Assembly: GCA_031216915.1 (NCBI GenBank)
Contig: CM062297.1
Location: 830,753,337 to 830,817,336 of the forward strand
Source of the DNA: Pictodentalium vernedei
Lineage: Eukaryota > Mollusca > Scaphopoda > Dentaliida > Dentaliidae
Direction of reading: 5' to 3'
Length of the DNA: 64,000 nt
Shown: positions 22,920 to 34,557 of the stretch, piece by piece
Position numbering within the stretch: position 1 is the stretch's first letter
Layout: every line of letters starts with the position of its first letter
The notes under the pieces: generated by a model
Database searches by the model: none
Seen by the model: the letters and a program-made list of their open reading frames with translations, nothing else
What the model was told of the DNA's origin: nothing
Translations under genes and position numbers: made by a program

Positions 22920-24660
22920 TGGATGGACTCCTTTCCCCAATACGCTATCTAATTGTTGCTCGTCCTGTCCATGAAACGTATTTCTCACTGGCTTGGCATT
23001 TTTTCCAACATCTGTTGAACTATTTTCAATATCTTTTCCACGCCTGCCCATTTCGCGAAAGATATGTATTTTTCTTCACTGTCCGTGATACTTTGGTTAT
23101 TACCCTCGCTAACGCCGAGATTCTTCACGAAAAGATGACTGTTGTAACACGACAGATTATGAAATATCACTGGACAGAATTTATTTCATCTTGATATTCT
23201 GGACTGCAACGAAATTTTCTGGTGTACTGATCGTAATCTCTCACTTTCTCGGCTTTTGTATGTTCAGTAAACGATAGTCTACAGATGTGAGATTCCATCG
23301 TCGTCTCAAAGTTCAGTCTCTCGATCCCGCCTGATGATCATCTTCTCGGGAGTTTTGAATTGTTTGTATAACTTTTTGATTTGAGATTGTGAGTTTTATC
23401 CGAACCTTTGAGCCACGTCGTCATCTGAACATTTTGTTTTCGTGGATGGACCCGAGGAAAGCGATACGTGTTTTTTTATATTTTTCGGTATAACTCTGAC
23501 TATCATTCGGCTGATACGAACTCATATTTAATGTGGAACATTCGAAGTCGGCATACATGGCGAACGAAACTCTCAATCTTCTATTAATTTTTTTTTTTAA
23601 ATCACGAAAGTATTAGGTACAGGCATTTCGAAGGCAATGCATTGACTTATGTTGCAATACGTATATTCGTAACATTCTAATGGGTTTTTTTTTGCAATAC
23701 GTATATTCGTAACATTCTAACGTTTTTTTTTTTTTGTACGTGTATAAAGTTAGACAATTGTAACAAAAGAACCATTCTCCTTTATGCGTGGAAGTCTGAT
23801 TCGATAATAAGCAACTTGAATAATTTATCCAACAATACTGTTGAGTGTCGTTCTCCGAAATCAACATTAAAATGATTTTTTCTTCTCATTCATGTGCGAA
23901 CACACTCTCAGATGAAATATCTTTTAAGTCAAATCGTCGTATCCCAAGACGTTTATGGCAATGGTAAGACTCCGACTTTTGATGGATGGTGTCTCGTAAC
24001 CGCGTGGGAAACTTTAAACCCGACCAATCTAAATCTTTATCGCAAGACTCCTTTATATTTTGATACTCTCAATGGATGATTATTTTTTCCTTCTACGGAA
24101 TTTATGGGATGCACGGCAGACGTGACTGTCCATTTGAATCATTGCCTGTTTTCTATACTTTCCACATTGATTATGGCTTGTTTTTTTTTAAGAAATAAGG
24201 CAAAATAAGGCAATTCTATATATGACGGCGTGTGCAGCAGAACAAACTTGTCTATGTGAATGTGTAGATTCAAAATTTCTCCAAATGTCCAATTGCTACC
24301 CTCGTGTTGATGTGCTAAAGATTCTAATATTTTTCCTTTCATTTTCTCAGAACTATCAGACATCGAATAAATTTGCATTGGATCTAAAATAAGGCGTTTT
24401 TTTTCTTTTCACGAATTTGCCAGTTTCCACGTCAACCCTTACCATTTCACACTTTAATTATCATTTTACTTTGATACCCTTTTCTAAATCCTGATGAAAA
24501 AGTCCATCACGTCAGGTTTTGCATCGTTCATAAAATTGTCAGGAATGAACTTCTTGCTACCTGCGATGTAGGCCGATTTAAAATATCTTTTCATGGCTCA
24601 AGATCATTCTATGTGACTGAACGCAGATTGGAATGTCTTGTATATCATTCCTTTAAATCG
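22920..24660 (-). pseudogene. Second, heavily decayed adintovirus-type DNA polymerase B
   Basis: Leftward fragments match the intact-order polymerase of the main element block by block: HQHEGSNWTFGEILNLHIHI (near 24270) against its counterpart near 42260; YCWINYSSCLLSNQ and CYNCLTLY (near 23830-23750) against 41815-41740; VRDYDQYTRKF (near 23240) against 41230; and FHNLSCYNSHLFVKNLG with SEEKYISFAKW (near 23165-23050) against 41145-41020. The exonuclease I region between them is shredded by stops. Only the N-terminal and exonuclease parts remain, with no palm motifs. It has the same orientation as the main copy and is far more decayed, so it is an older, independent insertion of the same lineage. 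Confidence 0.8.
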
Positions 24661-25930
24661 TTATGGTCTTCCATTTTTTTTTTTTTTTTTTTTTTTTTTG
24701 CAGTTCGACCATGAATGCATAATACAATGTCCATTACTTCGCGGCGCATTTTTTGTATTCCTTCTTTTTGGTGAGAGGAAAAGTCTGTTCGATTTTTCGT
24801 TTCCTACTGCTAGTAGAAGATTTTTTTCTTCTTCCACCTTATATGATTTTTTTTCTCTTATGATGAGTTTTATTTTTGTGTTGTTTTTTCTCGTTACATT
24901 AGTTTTCTCCTGAATTCTTACTGCCTGGAGCCAAAAATTGTCCATTTGCTTTCTGTTGAATTTAAAAAAAAAAGATTACAACCCATTTTGCACACTTTCG
25001 ATTTTAATTCTGAAAATATTTTCCCTGTGGTCTCAGCACTTATGTCTTTGATCAAAGTGGGTTTAGTCTTCAAACTCGACACTTCTGGAATATTCAGACC
25101 TTTAGCACACTTTTTTTAATTCGGGTAATTTGTAATCTCAGAAATGTACCATATTGTTTTTTTGTTTTGTTTTTTTTTTTTTTGGGGGGGGGGGGGGGGG
25201 GGTTGGCGTACTGTTTTTTATATAATGTTTTAGAATATATTTTTTTAAAAAATTTTTCTGATCATATATAAGAAAAAAACGAAATAAAGGTCTTTAACTA
25301 GAAAATAGGTCTTCCACTGCAAAATTAAAGAATAAAAATTTAAAGAAAGGAAAATATACTTTTTCTTTTCTCTTTTATAAATCCATATCTTTTATTTGAT
25401 CATCATTATTATTATTATTATTTATTATTTATTTATTATTGGTGATTATTTTTTTACCACTTTTTCTCTCTCACAAAGAAGTCGAGCAAAATTCAACTTT
25501 TCATTTTCTTTCAATATCGGTGGACTTTTTCTTGTCATTTATTTTTTTCGTATGAACATTTCAAAAATATACTCTCCCTGAGTTCTCTATTGTTTCTTGA
25601 AATACTGAAGGTCTGTCCAGTATAAACTTCGTGCAGATGTACAGTACTCATACCATCTGCACATTCTGTATTATAATGTATCATGACACATTTGTTGCGA
25701 TTACATTGAGGAGTGATTGAAGAAGAGGGAGGAGGATGAGAAGATTTTTGTTTTTTTCTTGATAATTTTTTCATGTCTTCATACATATATTGGAACCATT
25801 TACTGTTTTCTAAAATAGTAATTTTTTTATTCAAAATTATTTATTTTATTTATATATTTATTTATTTACATATTTAATTTTATTTTTATCTATCTTTTAC
25901 CTCATCCTCATTGTGCTTTTCAAATAGTAG
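24661..25930. other. AT-rich low-complexity stretch
   Basis: Contains a long T run (24674-24699), a T/G run ending in about 19 G (25183-25202) and an ATT microsatellite (25404-25425). A minus-strand lysine-rich ORF (24661-24945) could be the basic N-terminal part of the polymerase relic, but low complexity makes this unsafe. A 99-codon minus-strand ORF (25535-25834) has no recognised domain. Confidence 0.4.
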
Positions 25931-26585
25931 TATCAAACTTTATTCAAATAACTGAATAAACACACCGTGGGCTTCTGCCCATAAGTGGCAACAGAACATC
26001 ATTTCAGTTTGCATACATCAGCACACACCTTAAATAGAACGGGTTTGATGCATTAAAGTCACAGTGAGTTTGTTCCATTATAAATCATCGGAAAGTGCCC
26101 GTAGGCTTCCTCCAATGATCTATAATAGTACAAATCTGGGATAAGAATACAATATAGGATCCTGGACAACAATTACTATTTTGTTACTCAGGATCTGCAC
26201 CAGCACCAATCATTAGGAAATGCCCGTAGGCTCCCTAGAATGATCTACAATGGTTGAAATCTTAGATGAAAAAGCAATATGTGATATTAGATCCTGCAGA
26301 AAACCACTGCTGGTCACATGCACACACATACCCAAATACATATATGTACATATGCATACACACACATGCATATACATAACATCATTTCTTTGGGAGCATA
26401 ACACGACAGCAAAAATTTCTAATTTTTGCCACCTTCATCCTCACTGGACATTGCATTCACGTAATTCAAATGACTTTTTAAGAAATTTTCCTAAGTTTAT
26501 ATAGATAGACCATGAGTAAGTGGAGAGTAACCCACACAATTTGAACATACTTGGTTTCTTGATATAAAAAGGTTTAATGAATTTT

Positions 26586-29500
26586 TTACGCAAATCTTGG
26601 AAAAAAGGGACATTCTAATATAAAATGATATTCGTCCTCAATTTTATTACTATTACATAAGTTACATAAGCTCTCGGGTCTCAGGGTACTATTGTACCGC
26701 CCTATTTCGTTATATAATGTATGGGAAGACAATCTTATTTTAGTAATAGGGGTTAAAAGATTTACCAGGATGGATTCTTTCAGATTCCACTGTAATTTGA
26801 ATGAATGAAAAATGTTTTTATATAATGAACATTTAGGCCTATTTTCCAGCTCATTAAAACGGTTCAAGTACTGATCACGTACACGCCTAGTAATTTTATT
26901 TACAATTGCATTTGTATTTAGAGGAATATATCCCATCCACAAATACCCCAATCCTATATTTTCTAAGAGAGATTTTATCTCTCTAATCCAAGGACTCTCA
27001 TTTTTATCAACAATATATGTATAAAAACCTCTCAGTAAAGCGTTCTCCGAACATACCAACTTGACCCAATATTTTAGCATACGTATTTGTCTAAGGACAT
27101 ACATGGGGAAACGACCTAGTTCACAATACACCATAACATTGGTGGTTTTAGAGTGAGTGTGTAAAATTCTCTTACATGTACAATATTGTAAGTGTATTTT
27201 TTCAATGTCGTCACCTTTGTGCATACCCCATACTTCAGACCCATAATTCAAAATACTTGCAACATAGGTATCAAATAAGTGTAACTTTGTTTCTACGTCA
27301 AGTCCCAGGCCTTCACATTTATAAAGCAAACAATACATCGCTTTATGACTTTGCAAAGTGAGTGTTTTTGCGTTATATCCCATTTACCATTATATTTTAG
27401 GACACACCCGAGATAATTAACTTCATCAACAACACCAATTGCTTCTCCCCGGTATAACCACTTTTCAATTTTTACTCTTCTTTTACTGTTACTGAAACAT
27501 ACTATTTTAGTTTTATTTATGTTTACCTTCAATTTATTTACCAGGCAGTACTCTGAGAGCGAGTCAATTCGTTTTTGAAGTTTACTGGGGGTATCTGCTA
27601 ACAGAACCATATCATCAGCATACATCATCACAAACAGCATTATAGGGGTTAGATTCATTTCTACATGTTCACCATTATATAAAAAGTTAACCAAGTCATT
27701 AACATATAACGAAAAAAGTACAGGAGATAACGATTCCTCTTGTAAAAGACCCAATCCCAGCTTAAAACTGTCTGAAATTTCTCCACTCCATTTCACGGAT
27801 AATTGTATTTTATTATACATATTTTTAATAACATTAAGAAACGGACCACTTATTCCCCGTTTTACTAATTTTAACCAGAGCAGATCGGTATTTATCGAAT
27901 CAAATGCTTTCGCATAATCTACAAAGCAGCAGTACAATCGTTTTCTATTGATCAAATACTCATCAATAGTAGCCTTCAAAATGAACAAAGCATCAGCGCC
28001 CCCCCCCCCCCCTTTTTAAAATCAAATTGTAGATCAGTAACAAGTGTATCCACGGTCAACAGCCTTTTATTAAGAACAGAAGTAAAAAGTTTGCCAAGCA
28101 CAGATATTAATGTTATTCCTCTGTAATCATTAGTATTATTAATCAATCCCTTTTTCTTAAACACGGGGACAATTAATCCGTGACAAAATACTTCTGGGAA
28201 ATTTCCACTTGTAAAAATGTTATTAAAAATCCGAACCAGGAGGGATACAAGAGAAGTCCTACCGGCTTTTAAATATTCATTAATTATTTCGTCGCACCCT
28301 GCTGCTTTATTAGTTTTTAAGTTTCTGATTAGGCAATCAATTTCCTCAGACGTGATAGGGTCATTCAATCCGGCAAGTAGATCAACTTCGACACTGCTAC
28401 TATTACTTTCGTTTACAATATTATCTATATTTTCCTCAATGCCTGTTAACGTTTTAAAATGTTCAAAGAAATCCGAAATACCTATGTTGCAATTGTGCGT
28501 TTTATTTTTATTGCTAAATAATTTATAGAACTTTGAAGGTTTACTTACTCGTAGTTCACGGAGATTCCTACCTGCTAACCTTTTATATACAGTTTTACTA
28601 TTCGCTATTGTTTTTTTTTTTATATTCGCGCCGTTTCTCTACCAGAACTTTATGATTTGAATGCCAATGCAATTTATTAAAATTATTTAATGCGTGTAAA
28701 TATTCTCTCCGTTTATCGTGACATTCGGTACTAAACCATGGTTTCGATTCAGATTTGCTTCTTATATCTATGATTTTATAGTATGTATGTTTTGTACGCA
28801 ATGGTTTCAATAAATCACATAATGTTTCAGAAAACTGTTTTACCCCAGTGTCAACTTCCAACTGATTATGAAACAATCGACTCAAACGTATCAAAATTGT
28901 CTGTACAAATGGGAGACGCTACACTTGTCAATTGATCACTCCAGCGATACACGTCACATTTTTCTTTATTTTTACAATCTCGTAAATTACGATTATTTTG
29001 ATCATAATTTATATAAGATTTAACTTTTTCCAATGTGAACCTCAGCGTCGCGTGGTTTGACCACTCATTGAAATCTAAAACATCAATGATTTAATTAAAT
29101 GAGAGTTTTCTGCTAATAAATAATCTACTACACTGTAACCATTATGCGTAAAACAAGTGTAACCCAGATTATGTGGCCATGGGTCACGACCATTCATTAT
29201 TCGCAGTCCAGTGGTTTTACATGACAACAGCAATTTACGTCCGAAACTATTCACGATCTTATCATCAGAGTTTCGACACGATTCGGGTTGATCACAATCT
29301 ATTTTTATTACATCACTTAAAGCATCGACAATACTATTGTGCAATGCATCATTGGCTATAAAGTCAGGCAGCACGCCTGTCCTACTATTGAAGTCACCAC
29401 ACACAAAAACATCACCATTGATTTTCAGGTTTGTCAAACTGTCTTCCAAACAATGAAAATAATCGGTGTCCGTTTTTGTATAGTGGGAGGAGTTTTCTGG

Positions 29501-29757
29501 TGGTATGTAGACACCACCAATGTAAACATCGCGACAATACCCCCACTATCTCTTTTGGCACCCGATTGCCTCTTTCTCGGAATAGCCTTTACAACATGAT
29601 CCTTAAAGGCGCTTTTATCATCTGGGACTGTATAATTTGCAGGTAACCAGCTTTTAAAAAGAAATACTATGTCGTATTTCGACACAGCATCAACAAAATT
29701 TTTCTCTCGACACTTCTTAACAAAGTTACCCTCAATGTTCCAACAAATGTCCAGCAC
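26586..29757 (-). pseudogene. LINE ORF2: endonuclease, reverse transcriptase, C-terminal domain (frameshifted)
   Basis: An apurinic-type endonuclease starts near 29757 (DICWNIEG; later VCGDFNSRTG near 29410 and CFTHNGYSVVDYLL near 29150, the D-N and S-x-D-Y/H signatures). Reverse transcriptase follows: NKAAGCDEIINEYLK (28310), CFVDYAKAFDSIN (27920), SPVLFSLYVNDL (27715), catalytic MYADDMVLLAD (27625). The C-terminal segment (27383-26586) ends in CNLCNSNKIEDEYHFILEC, a C-x2-C...H...C zinc motif. At least four frame changes are present, one at a 14-base C run (28000-28013). Confidence 0.8.
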
Positions 29758-29779
29758 ATCACTTTGTATCCGGCTCCCA

Positions 29780-30500
29780 TATTCTCCCTATTTACGATTT
29801 TCTGTCTCAACATCTACCACTTTACCGTCGATAAACAGTTTATCCACTACCAAACGCGCTTCTTTGCCTTTATTCTGAGCCTCCTTGAGTATGGGTAAAA
29901 GTATTTTACGTCGGGAAAGAACTTCTGGAGGGAACTGCTCACGTATTCCATAAGGACTGTTAAAGAGTGACTGCCGTAGAGAACATACGTACACGCGGTC
30001 CTTGAATGCTTGAAACTTTTCAACTATTGGCCTTGGTCTATCGACTGCTTTTTCCCCAATCTATGTACTCTTTCAAACTCTATGCTTTTAACCTGATCGC
30101 CTGGGATTTCCAGTGTATTTTGGAGAAAGTTCTGCAGAACGCTCAACATTCTCGCTATCTTCTTCTTTGATTCCAAAAAAGCAGATTATCTCTCATTGAT
30201 TTAGTTTTTAGATTCAGAATCCCCGAGTGTAAAGCTTTATTTTCCTGCCTAATTTCACCAATATCACCACTTAACCTAACCCCTAAATTTACTTGGTCAC
30301 TTGTATTTTTGTCCACTTTTCGGCTTAGTGCACACACGTAGTCCGTAGTCGACTTCAACTGAGCCTCGAAGACTGTCAATTTTGACTCAATGCTTGCAAC
30401 ATTTGATTCAATACTATCGATTTTGCAAAACTTTGATTCTATTGTTTAGAGTCTGGCGAGTATGGAGTCAAGCTTGTCAGCAATCTCAATGGAAGCGGTC
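29780..30500 (-). pseudogene. LINE ORF1 (coiled coil plus RNA-binding part), broken
   Basis: The first fragment (30379-30155) is a heptad-like coiled coil ending in KTKSMRDNLLFWN, the landmark at the start of the RRM of L1/Tx1-type ORF1 proteins. The second fragment (29994-29788) has FNSPYGIREQFPPEVLSRR and KGKEARLVVDKLFIDGK, typical of the following C-terminal domain. The protein would coat the LINE RNA. Frame breaks occur near 30155 and 30000. Confidence 0.65.
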
Positions 30501-30542
30501 GTGCGTGAAGTTTGTTGATAAACACCAGGCGAATGTCCAATG

Positions 30543-32128
30543 TTTACATTACCGGGTCCTAGGGGATTTGATCATCCCCTACTAGGCGGGTCCTCAGGTG
30601 ACGGATAGAGGACGGCCTGCTCAATTGGGCAGGTTTGGGCAGGTTTGCTAATTTCTAATTGGCAGGTTTGCTCAATTGAGTTGGTTCGCTGCAAAATACA
30701 CAAATACGCAGCCCCGGACCAAAATGATCAATCCTGCTAATACCATCTGGCAGGCACCTTGCTTGTTCTCCCGTGAGGTGCGATCTTAAGGCCTCGGAGG
30801 AAGGAATCCTGACAGTTGAGAACAGACAGGGTCCCGGTTAGGACAGGTCTCCAGGATGGAGATCAGGTCGTTAACACTGCTTTGGCCCTGTTCTCCATCA
30901 TGGAGGTTACCTTTTCAATACACTGTTTTGGCCCCAACTTCGGGAGTAGAAGGATGGTCGGATGGTCCGTTCCCCAAAAAGTACTGGGTGTCACGTCGGG
31001 GGGGGGGGGGGTGATTTGGTGGTCATTCAATCAGTCATTTCATTTAATTATTTATCACAATTGCCATTGTGTACTGTTTTTAAACACATATTTTAACCAA
31101 ATACTTAGTTTTGCTGCACTGTTTGTTTCATTTTCATGTGACAACCTTAATTACAGTGTTTTTTTAAAGTGATTGTTTGGATGATCGCCATCTGAAGACA
31201 TGGCACTTCCACACACGGGCCAATCAGCCAGTGGCATACTTCGGTATCAACAGTGGCTGAGTATATTGCTCCATACCAGGTATGTGGGAATACCGGCAAC
31301 CCGGTGGGTTCACTGCAGAGCAGTAACCCTACTCCTTGTTGGACTCCGTGGTGGGTGGGAGCCGGAATAATGAACGACTAAAACAAAAGCATGGATTACA
31401 TACAAAACAAAAAAACAGAAACGTAGTCGAGATTTTTCTATTGACTCTGATTCTGACTCAGATCAGAACATTTCAAATTCCAACAACTGGCCAAAATTTA
31501 TTATCATTTACTCGGCTGACGAGAGCAAAAAGGCCTCCAACATTAATCCATTTGCATTTGGAGAAGGCAATCAAGGGAATCGCTGGCACTGTTAAAAATG
31601 TTAAAAAACTTAGGTCCGGTGCATTACTTGTAGAATGTCAGAAAGAAATACAAGCTAAAAATAAACTCAACACTCATAGATTGGCAGATATGGATGTGAA
31701 TACGTTCCCACACAGAACCCTGAATATCAGCAAGGGTGTGGTTAGAACAAGGGAGTTGGTGGGCATGGATGTACTCGAGATCAGGAATGAACTTGAATCG
31801 TACGGTGTCAACGATGTTAAAAGAATTGAAATTAAAAAAGATAGATCCACAATACAAACAAATACATATATTCATACATTTGATTCCTCTCAACCGCCTA
31901 AATCTATAAAAGTTGGTTTCATGAACATCAAAGTGGATTTGTATATCCCAAATCCACTTCGATGTTTCAAATGCCAAAAGTTTGGTCATGGAAAAAACAA
32001 TTGTAGGGGGAAAACTATTTGCTTCAAATGTCGTCAAGAACACCACGACCCTTGTACTAAAGACGTTAGATGTTGCAATTGCCAGGGTAACCATTTAGCG
32101 GCTTCGAAGGACTGCCCGTTGGTAAAAA
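30543..32128 (+). mobile_element. I-type LINE, 5' part (interrupted by the virus-like element)
   Basis: Contains a 5' leader (30543-31368, with a G13 run near 30999-31011) and the first part of ORF1, then stops abruptly at the left TIR of the 32129-50920 element. ORF1 resumes at 50921 on the far side. The leader contains short tandem GGCAGGTTTG repeats (30627-30670). Confidence 0.75.
31369..32128 (+). pseudogene. LINE ORF1 (Gag-like, three CCHC knuckles), 5' part
   Basis: After a frameshift near 31550 the frame is open to the insertion point. An RRM-like segment (31580-31940) is followed by three zinc knuckles: CFKCQKFGHGKNNC (near 31964), CFKCRQEHHDPC (near 32020) and CCNCQGNHLAASKDC (near 32070). 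This is the Gag-like ORF1 of I/Jockey-group LINEs, an RNA-binding chaperone for the retrotransposon RNA. Translation runs into the viral TIR at 32129, which truncates the protein. The N-terminal acidic-serine segment (31440-31540) is in another frame. Confidence 0.75.
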
Positions 32129-32853
32129 AGGCCGATTCTGGCCCACTTTGTACAAGTACTGTACACGTACACGTACATGTACGTGTACCGCCATAGGCAT
32201 TCAGTGTTAAATCGTGTACACGTGTACAAAAATGTCGTTTTTGCGTGGTGGTCCAGAATCGGCCATTGTTTTTGAGGCCCACAGATCGGACTTTTCACAT
32301 TCAAACACCCTATGGCGAACGCGTACATTCGACACGTTGCTCAAAAAGTGAAAAATGTACGAAATTGTTAATGTACATTTTCTTAAAAATTTTTGTTGAC
32401 GTTCCCATCGTGGATTAGACCTTCGATCTATCATTGGTGAATGCGAGGAAAAATTGCTTTGCCGGTTCTGGACCAGCATCAAAAAAACGGTTTGCCAATT
32501 CTGGACCCCCTACGTTCGCCAATAGGTTTTTGAACGGTTAATGTGCGATCCAATCAGCGAAACCCATTTGCCGATTCTGGACCAGGAAAAATCGATCTCA
32601 AAACGTTTTTTCAACATTCGCCAACACGGAAAAGTGAGTGTAAAGCACTGTTACTCATCGAGGATGTTTTAAAATTTTGTTTTAAGACCAATTTAGGCCT
32701 CCGGTACATGGAAAAATGGGGATTTGCGGGTTCTGGACCACCACATTCGCGATCGCGTTTTGGACGGTCCGGGTGCGATTTCATTGGTGAAACCGATTTA
32801 CCCATTCACCTCTCGAGTTCTGTGTGGCGAATAGTCATAGAATCGGTTTTGGA
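32129..32853 (+). repeat. Left terminal inverted repeat of the virus-like element
   Basis: Matches the reverse complement of 50194-50920 over its whole length with scattered substitutions. It begins AGGCCGATTCTGG and carries near the tip an alternating GTAC/ACGT palindrome (32158-32190) and a second GTGTACACGTGTAC block (32213-32226). The motif TTTGCCGATTCTGGACC recurs, in variants, near 32463, 32492, 32570 and 32735. Confidence 0.9.
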
Positions 32854-32875
32854 GGGAGGAAATAAAAAAGTGATT

Positions 32876-32905
32876 GATATATATAGGAGAAAATAATATA
32901 TATAA
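32876..32905 (+). promoter_or_regulatory. TATA-like promoter motif upstream of the first viral ORF
   Basis: GATATATATAGGAGAAAATA just inside the left TIR, about 85 bases before the ATG at 32967. The same layout (TATATATA run, then a purine-rich GGAGA/AAGAGA and A-rich run) occurs about 80-120 bases before several other viral starts: 33353, 34104, 35465, 43219 and 43297 (+), and on the minus strand near 38475, 43090 and 45095. It is a probable shared promoter. Confidence 0.55.
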
Positions 32906-32966
32906 ATAAATAGTTATTTAAAAAAATAATATCGAATCGAAATAGATAATAAAATATATGTAAATC

Positions 32967-33341
32967 ATGAACAATTCCCAGATTTTGAGAGCAAGGTTTC
33001 TTTTAAAAATACTGATGAGAGCCTACGCATTCTGCATGAACGAACAACTAGGTCGCCTCTTGTTAGAATGATGCGTCGGATGTCAGGATCATCTAGACGT
33101 CGATCACGAGAATCATTCATGTCTGACGATGGAAAGGGAAGATATGGTCTTCAAGTATTTCGAACTGGCGTTTGAACGCATTCGAATCGACAAAGTGATC
33201 ACATTTTGGAGGAGATTAGTCTTCTGTAGTGGGCGAGATAAGCCCACCAATTCGGAAGAACTGAAATTGGCACGTAGAAGTCTGACTTTAGAAGACAGGG
33301 GATGCGTCATGAAATTATTGCTGAAGGAAGCATACGTCTAA
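32967..33341 (+). pseudogene. Small Cys/His protein, first viral ORF (one in-frame stop)
   Basis: ATG at 32967 opens a 124-codon frame with a TGA at codon 35 (33069-33071). After the stop come CVGCQ, then DHENHSC, a C-x2-C...H...H-x-C pattern that could bind zinc, followed by a helical segment (FKYFELAFERIRIDKVITFW). Comparable small Cys/His ORFs accompany related adintovirus-like elements. Function unknown; the position next to the TIR and the upstream TATA motif suggest its own promoter. An in-frame ATG after the stop (33129) would leave only the helical part. Confidence 0.5.
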
Positions 33342-33435
33342 GTTTTCTCGTTGATATAAATAAGGGAGAATAGAAATAAAAATAAATACACACATAAAAT
33401 TTTTAATCTAATATTAGAAAGAAAAAAACACAAAA

Positions 33436-34095
33436 ATGAGAACCAGAAATAAATTGTATCCGACGTTAGATGACGACGAGGATGAGAAGCCGAACGACGT
33501 TTTGACAATGGCGCCATCGCTAGAAGAGAAAGAAAGAGACAGGTATCGCATCGATCAAATCAGTAGAATCCAATTGTATCTGACTCAAGAGAGAGATTCT
33601 CGCCGTTCTCTCAAGAAGAAGTATTCGCGTTTCCTGAAATTCGTCAACGTGGTCGACACGACACTCATCACAATTTCCATGGGTTTACACATGGCCGGCA
33701 TCGGATTGTTGTCGACCGCGGTCAGCGTTCCAATCATGTTGACCGTAGAAGGAGTGGCTCTCGCCGCCGGATTGTTTAGCACGCTAGGAAACTTTTTGAG
33801 TAGGAAATTATATCTGAAAGCTAGGAAACACGAAAAGATTTGCGTCTTGGCCAACTCCAAGATCGACACGATATCCGAAATGATCTCAATGGCATTCAAA
33901 GACGGTAGGATATCGGATGGAGAATACTTCACGATATTGGGTGAGAAAACGAAATATGATGCCATGAAAGAAGCCATGAGAATCAAGACTTGTCAGATCA
34001 TGAAGGAAGAGATGAAGGATTCTCTCGTGGAAAGGGGGAGGAAAGAGGCCAGGGAGGAATTCAGTAAGATGATAGAACTCAAGAGCAGCGATTGA
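33436..34095 (+). CDS. Hydrophobic-centre membrane protein, 219 aa
   Basis: Open frame. The N-terminal third is charged (acidic 10-20, then coiled-coil-like with RRSLKKKY). Two hydrophobic segments at about 70-95 (VVDTTLITISMGLHMAGIGL) and 95-120 (VPIMLTVEGVALAAGLF) follow, then a basic KLYLKARKHEK and an amphipathic C-terminal helix region with FKDGRISDGEYFTILGEK. Proteins with this layout recur in virus-like Polintons of hydrozoans and insects beside the capsid genes; function unknown, presumably virion- or membrane-associated. The spacing from the upstream ORF is 94 bases with a TATA-like motif between them. Confidence 0.7.
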   Translation: MRTRNKLYPTLDDDEDEKPNDVLTMAPSLEEKERDRYRIDQISRIQLYLTQERDSRRSLKKKYSRFLKFVNVVDTTLITISMGLHMAGIGLLSTAVSVPIMLTVEGVALAAGLFSTLGNFLSRKLYLKARKHEKICVLANSKIDTISEMISMAFKDGRISDGEYFTILGEKTKYDAMKEAMRIKTCQIMKEEMKDSLVERGRKEAREEFSKMIELKSSD

Positions 34096-34194
34096 AAAAA
34101 AAAGATATATATAATAAGAACAAAATTTTTAAAAAAGAAATATTAAATTCATATATAAAATAAAAATGAAATTAATTTAAATAACTCTCAAAAA

Positions 34195-34557
34195 ATGTAT
34201 TGCATAAAGTGTAAGAGAGTTACCGAGACGAGTAATTCTGAAGAAGTATATAAAATGATCAATAATCTACCTTTTGAAATGCATCTGCCGGGTTGCAGTT
34301 TCACGGGACCCAGAACGAAATTGAACAAGAGACTCAATGCAGATCTGACTCCTAAATCTTGGAGCAAACCTGTGAATAGGGTGGACGCGGCTGCGTATGA
34401 TCACGATCTGTGCTACGCCGGACATCCTGACACCAAGACTCGCAACAACGTCTGCAATACAAACATGTTGGCGAAATTGAGAGGTATATCGAATCTGACC
34501 AGGAGAGAGAAGATAGAACATTTGCTGGTTGGTAATCTGATCGGTGCGAAACGCTGA
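34195..34557 (+). CDS. Phospholipase A2-like domain protein (N-terminal part of a PLA2-integrase frame)
   Basis: It starts MYCIKCKRVTETSNS, half of a zinc ribbon (one CxxC pair; the second is missing). It continues with a PLA2 calcium-loop-like segment LPGCSFTGPRTKL (residues about 31-43) and the catalytic His-Asp segment AAYDHDLCYAGH (about 69-80). PLA2 of this kind occurs in parvovirus VP1, where it breaches the endosomal membrane, and in adintoviruses. The stop TGA at 34555-34557 is followed in the same frame by the integrase, so the ancestral product was probably a PLA2-integrase fusion. The chain is intact up to that stop. Confidence 0.8.
   Translation: MYCIKCKRVTETSNSEEVYKMINNLPFEMHLPGCSFTGPRTKLNKRLNADLTPKSWSKPVNRVDAAAYDHDLCYAGHPDTKTRNNVCNTNMLAKLRGISNLTRREKIEHLLVGNLIGAKR

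Larger units (their letters stand above)
25931..30540 (-). mobile_element. Non-LTR retrotransposon with ORF1 and ORF2 (degraded)
   Basis: The element reads right to left: ORF1 (30500-29780), ORF2 with endonuclease and reverse transcriptase (29757-26586), then a 3' region (26585-25931) holding two direct repeats around AAxTGCCCGTAGGCT (near 26093 and 26220). Its 5' end lies at about 30540, back to back with the 5' end of the rightward I-type LINE that begins near 30543. Clade not resolved; the ORF1 type is L1/Tx1-like. Confidence 0.75.

Noticed and set aside
24661..24945. Lysine-rich leftward ORF as a gene
   Set aside because: It consists largely of translated T/A runs; low complexity prevents any assignment.
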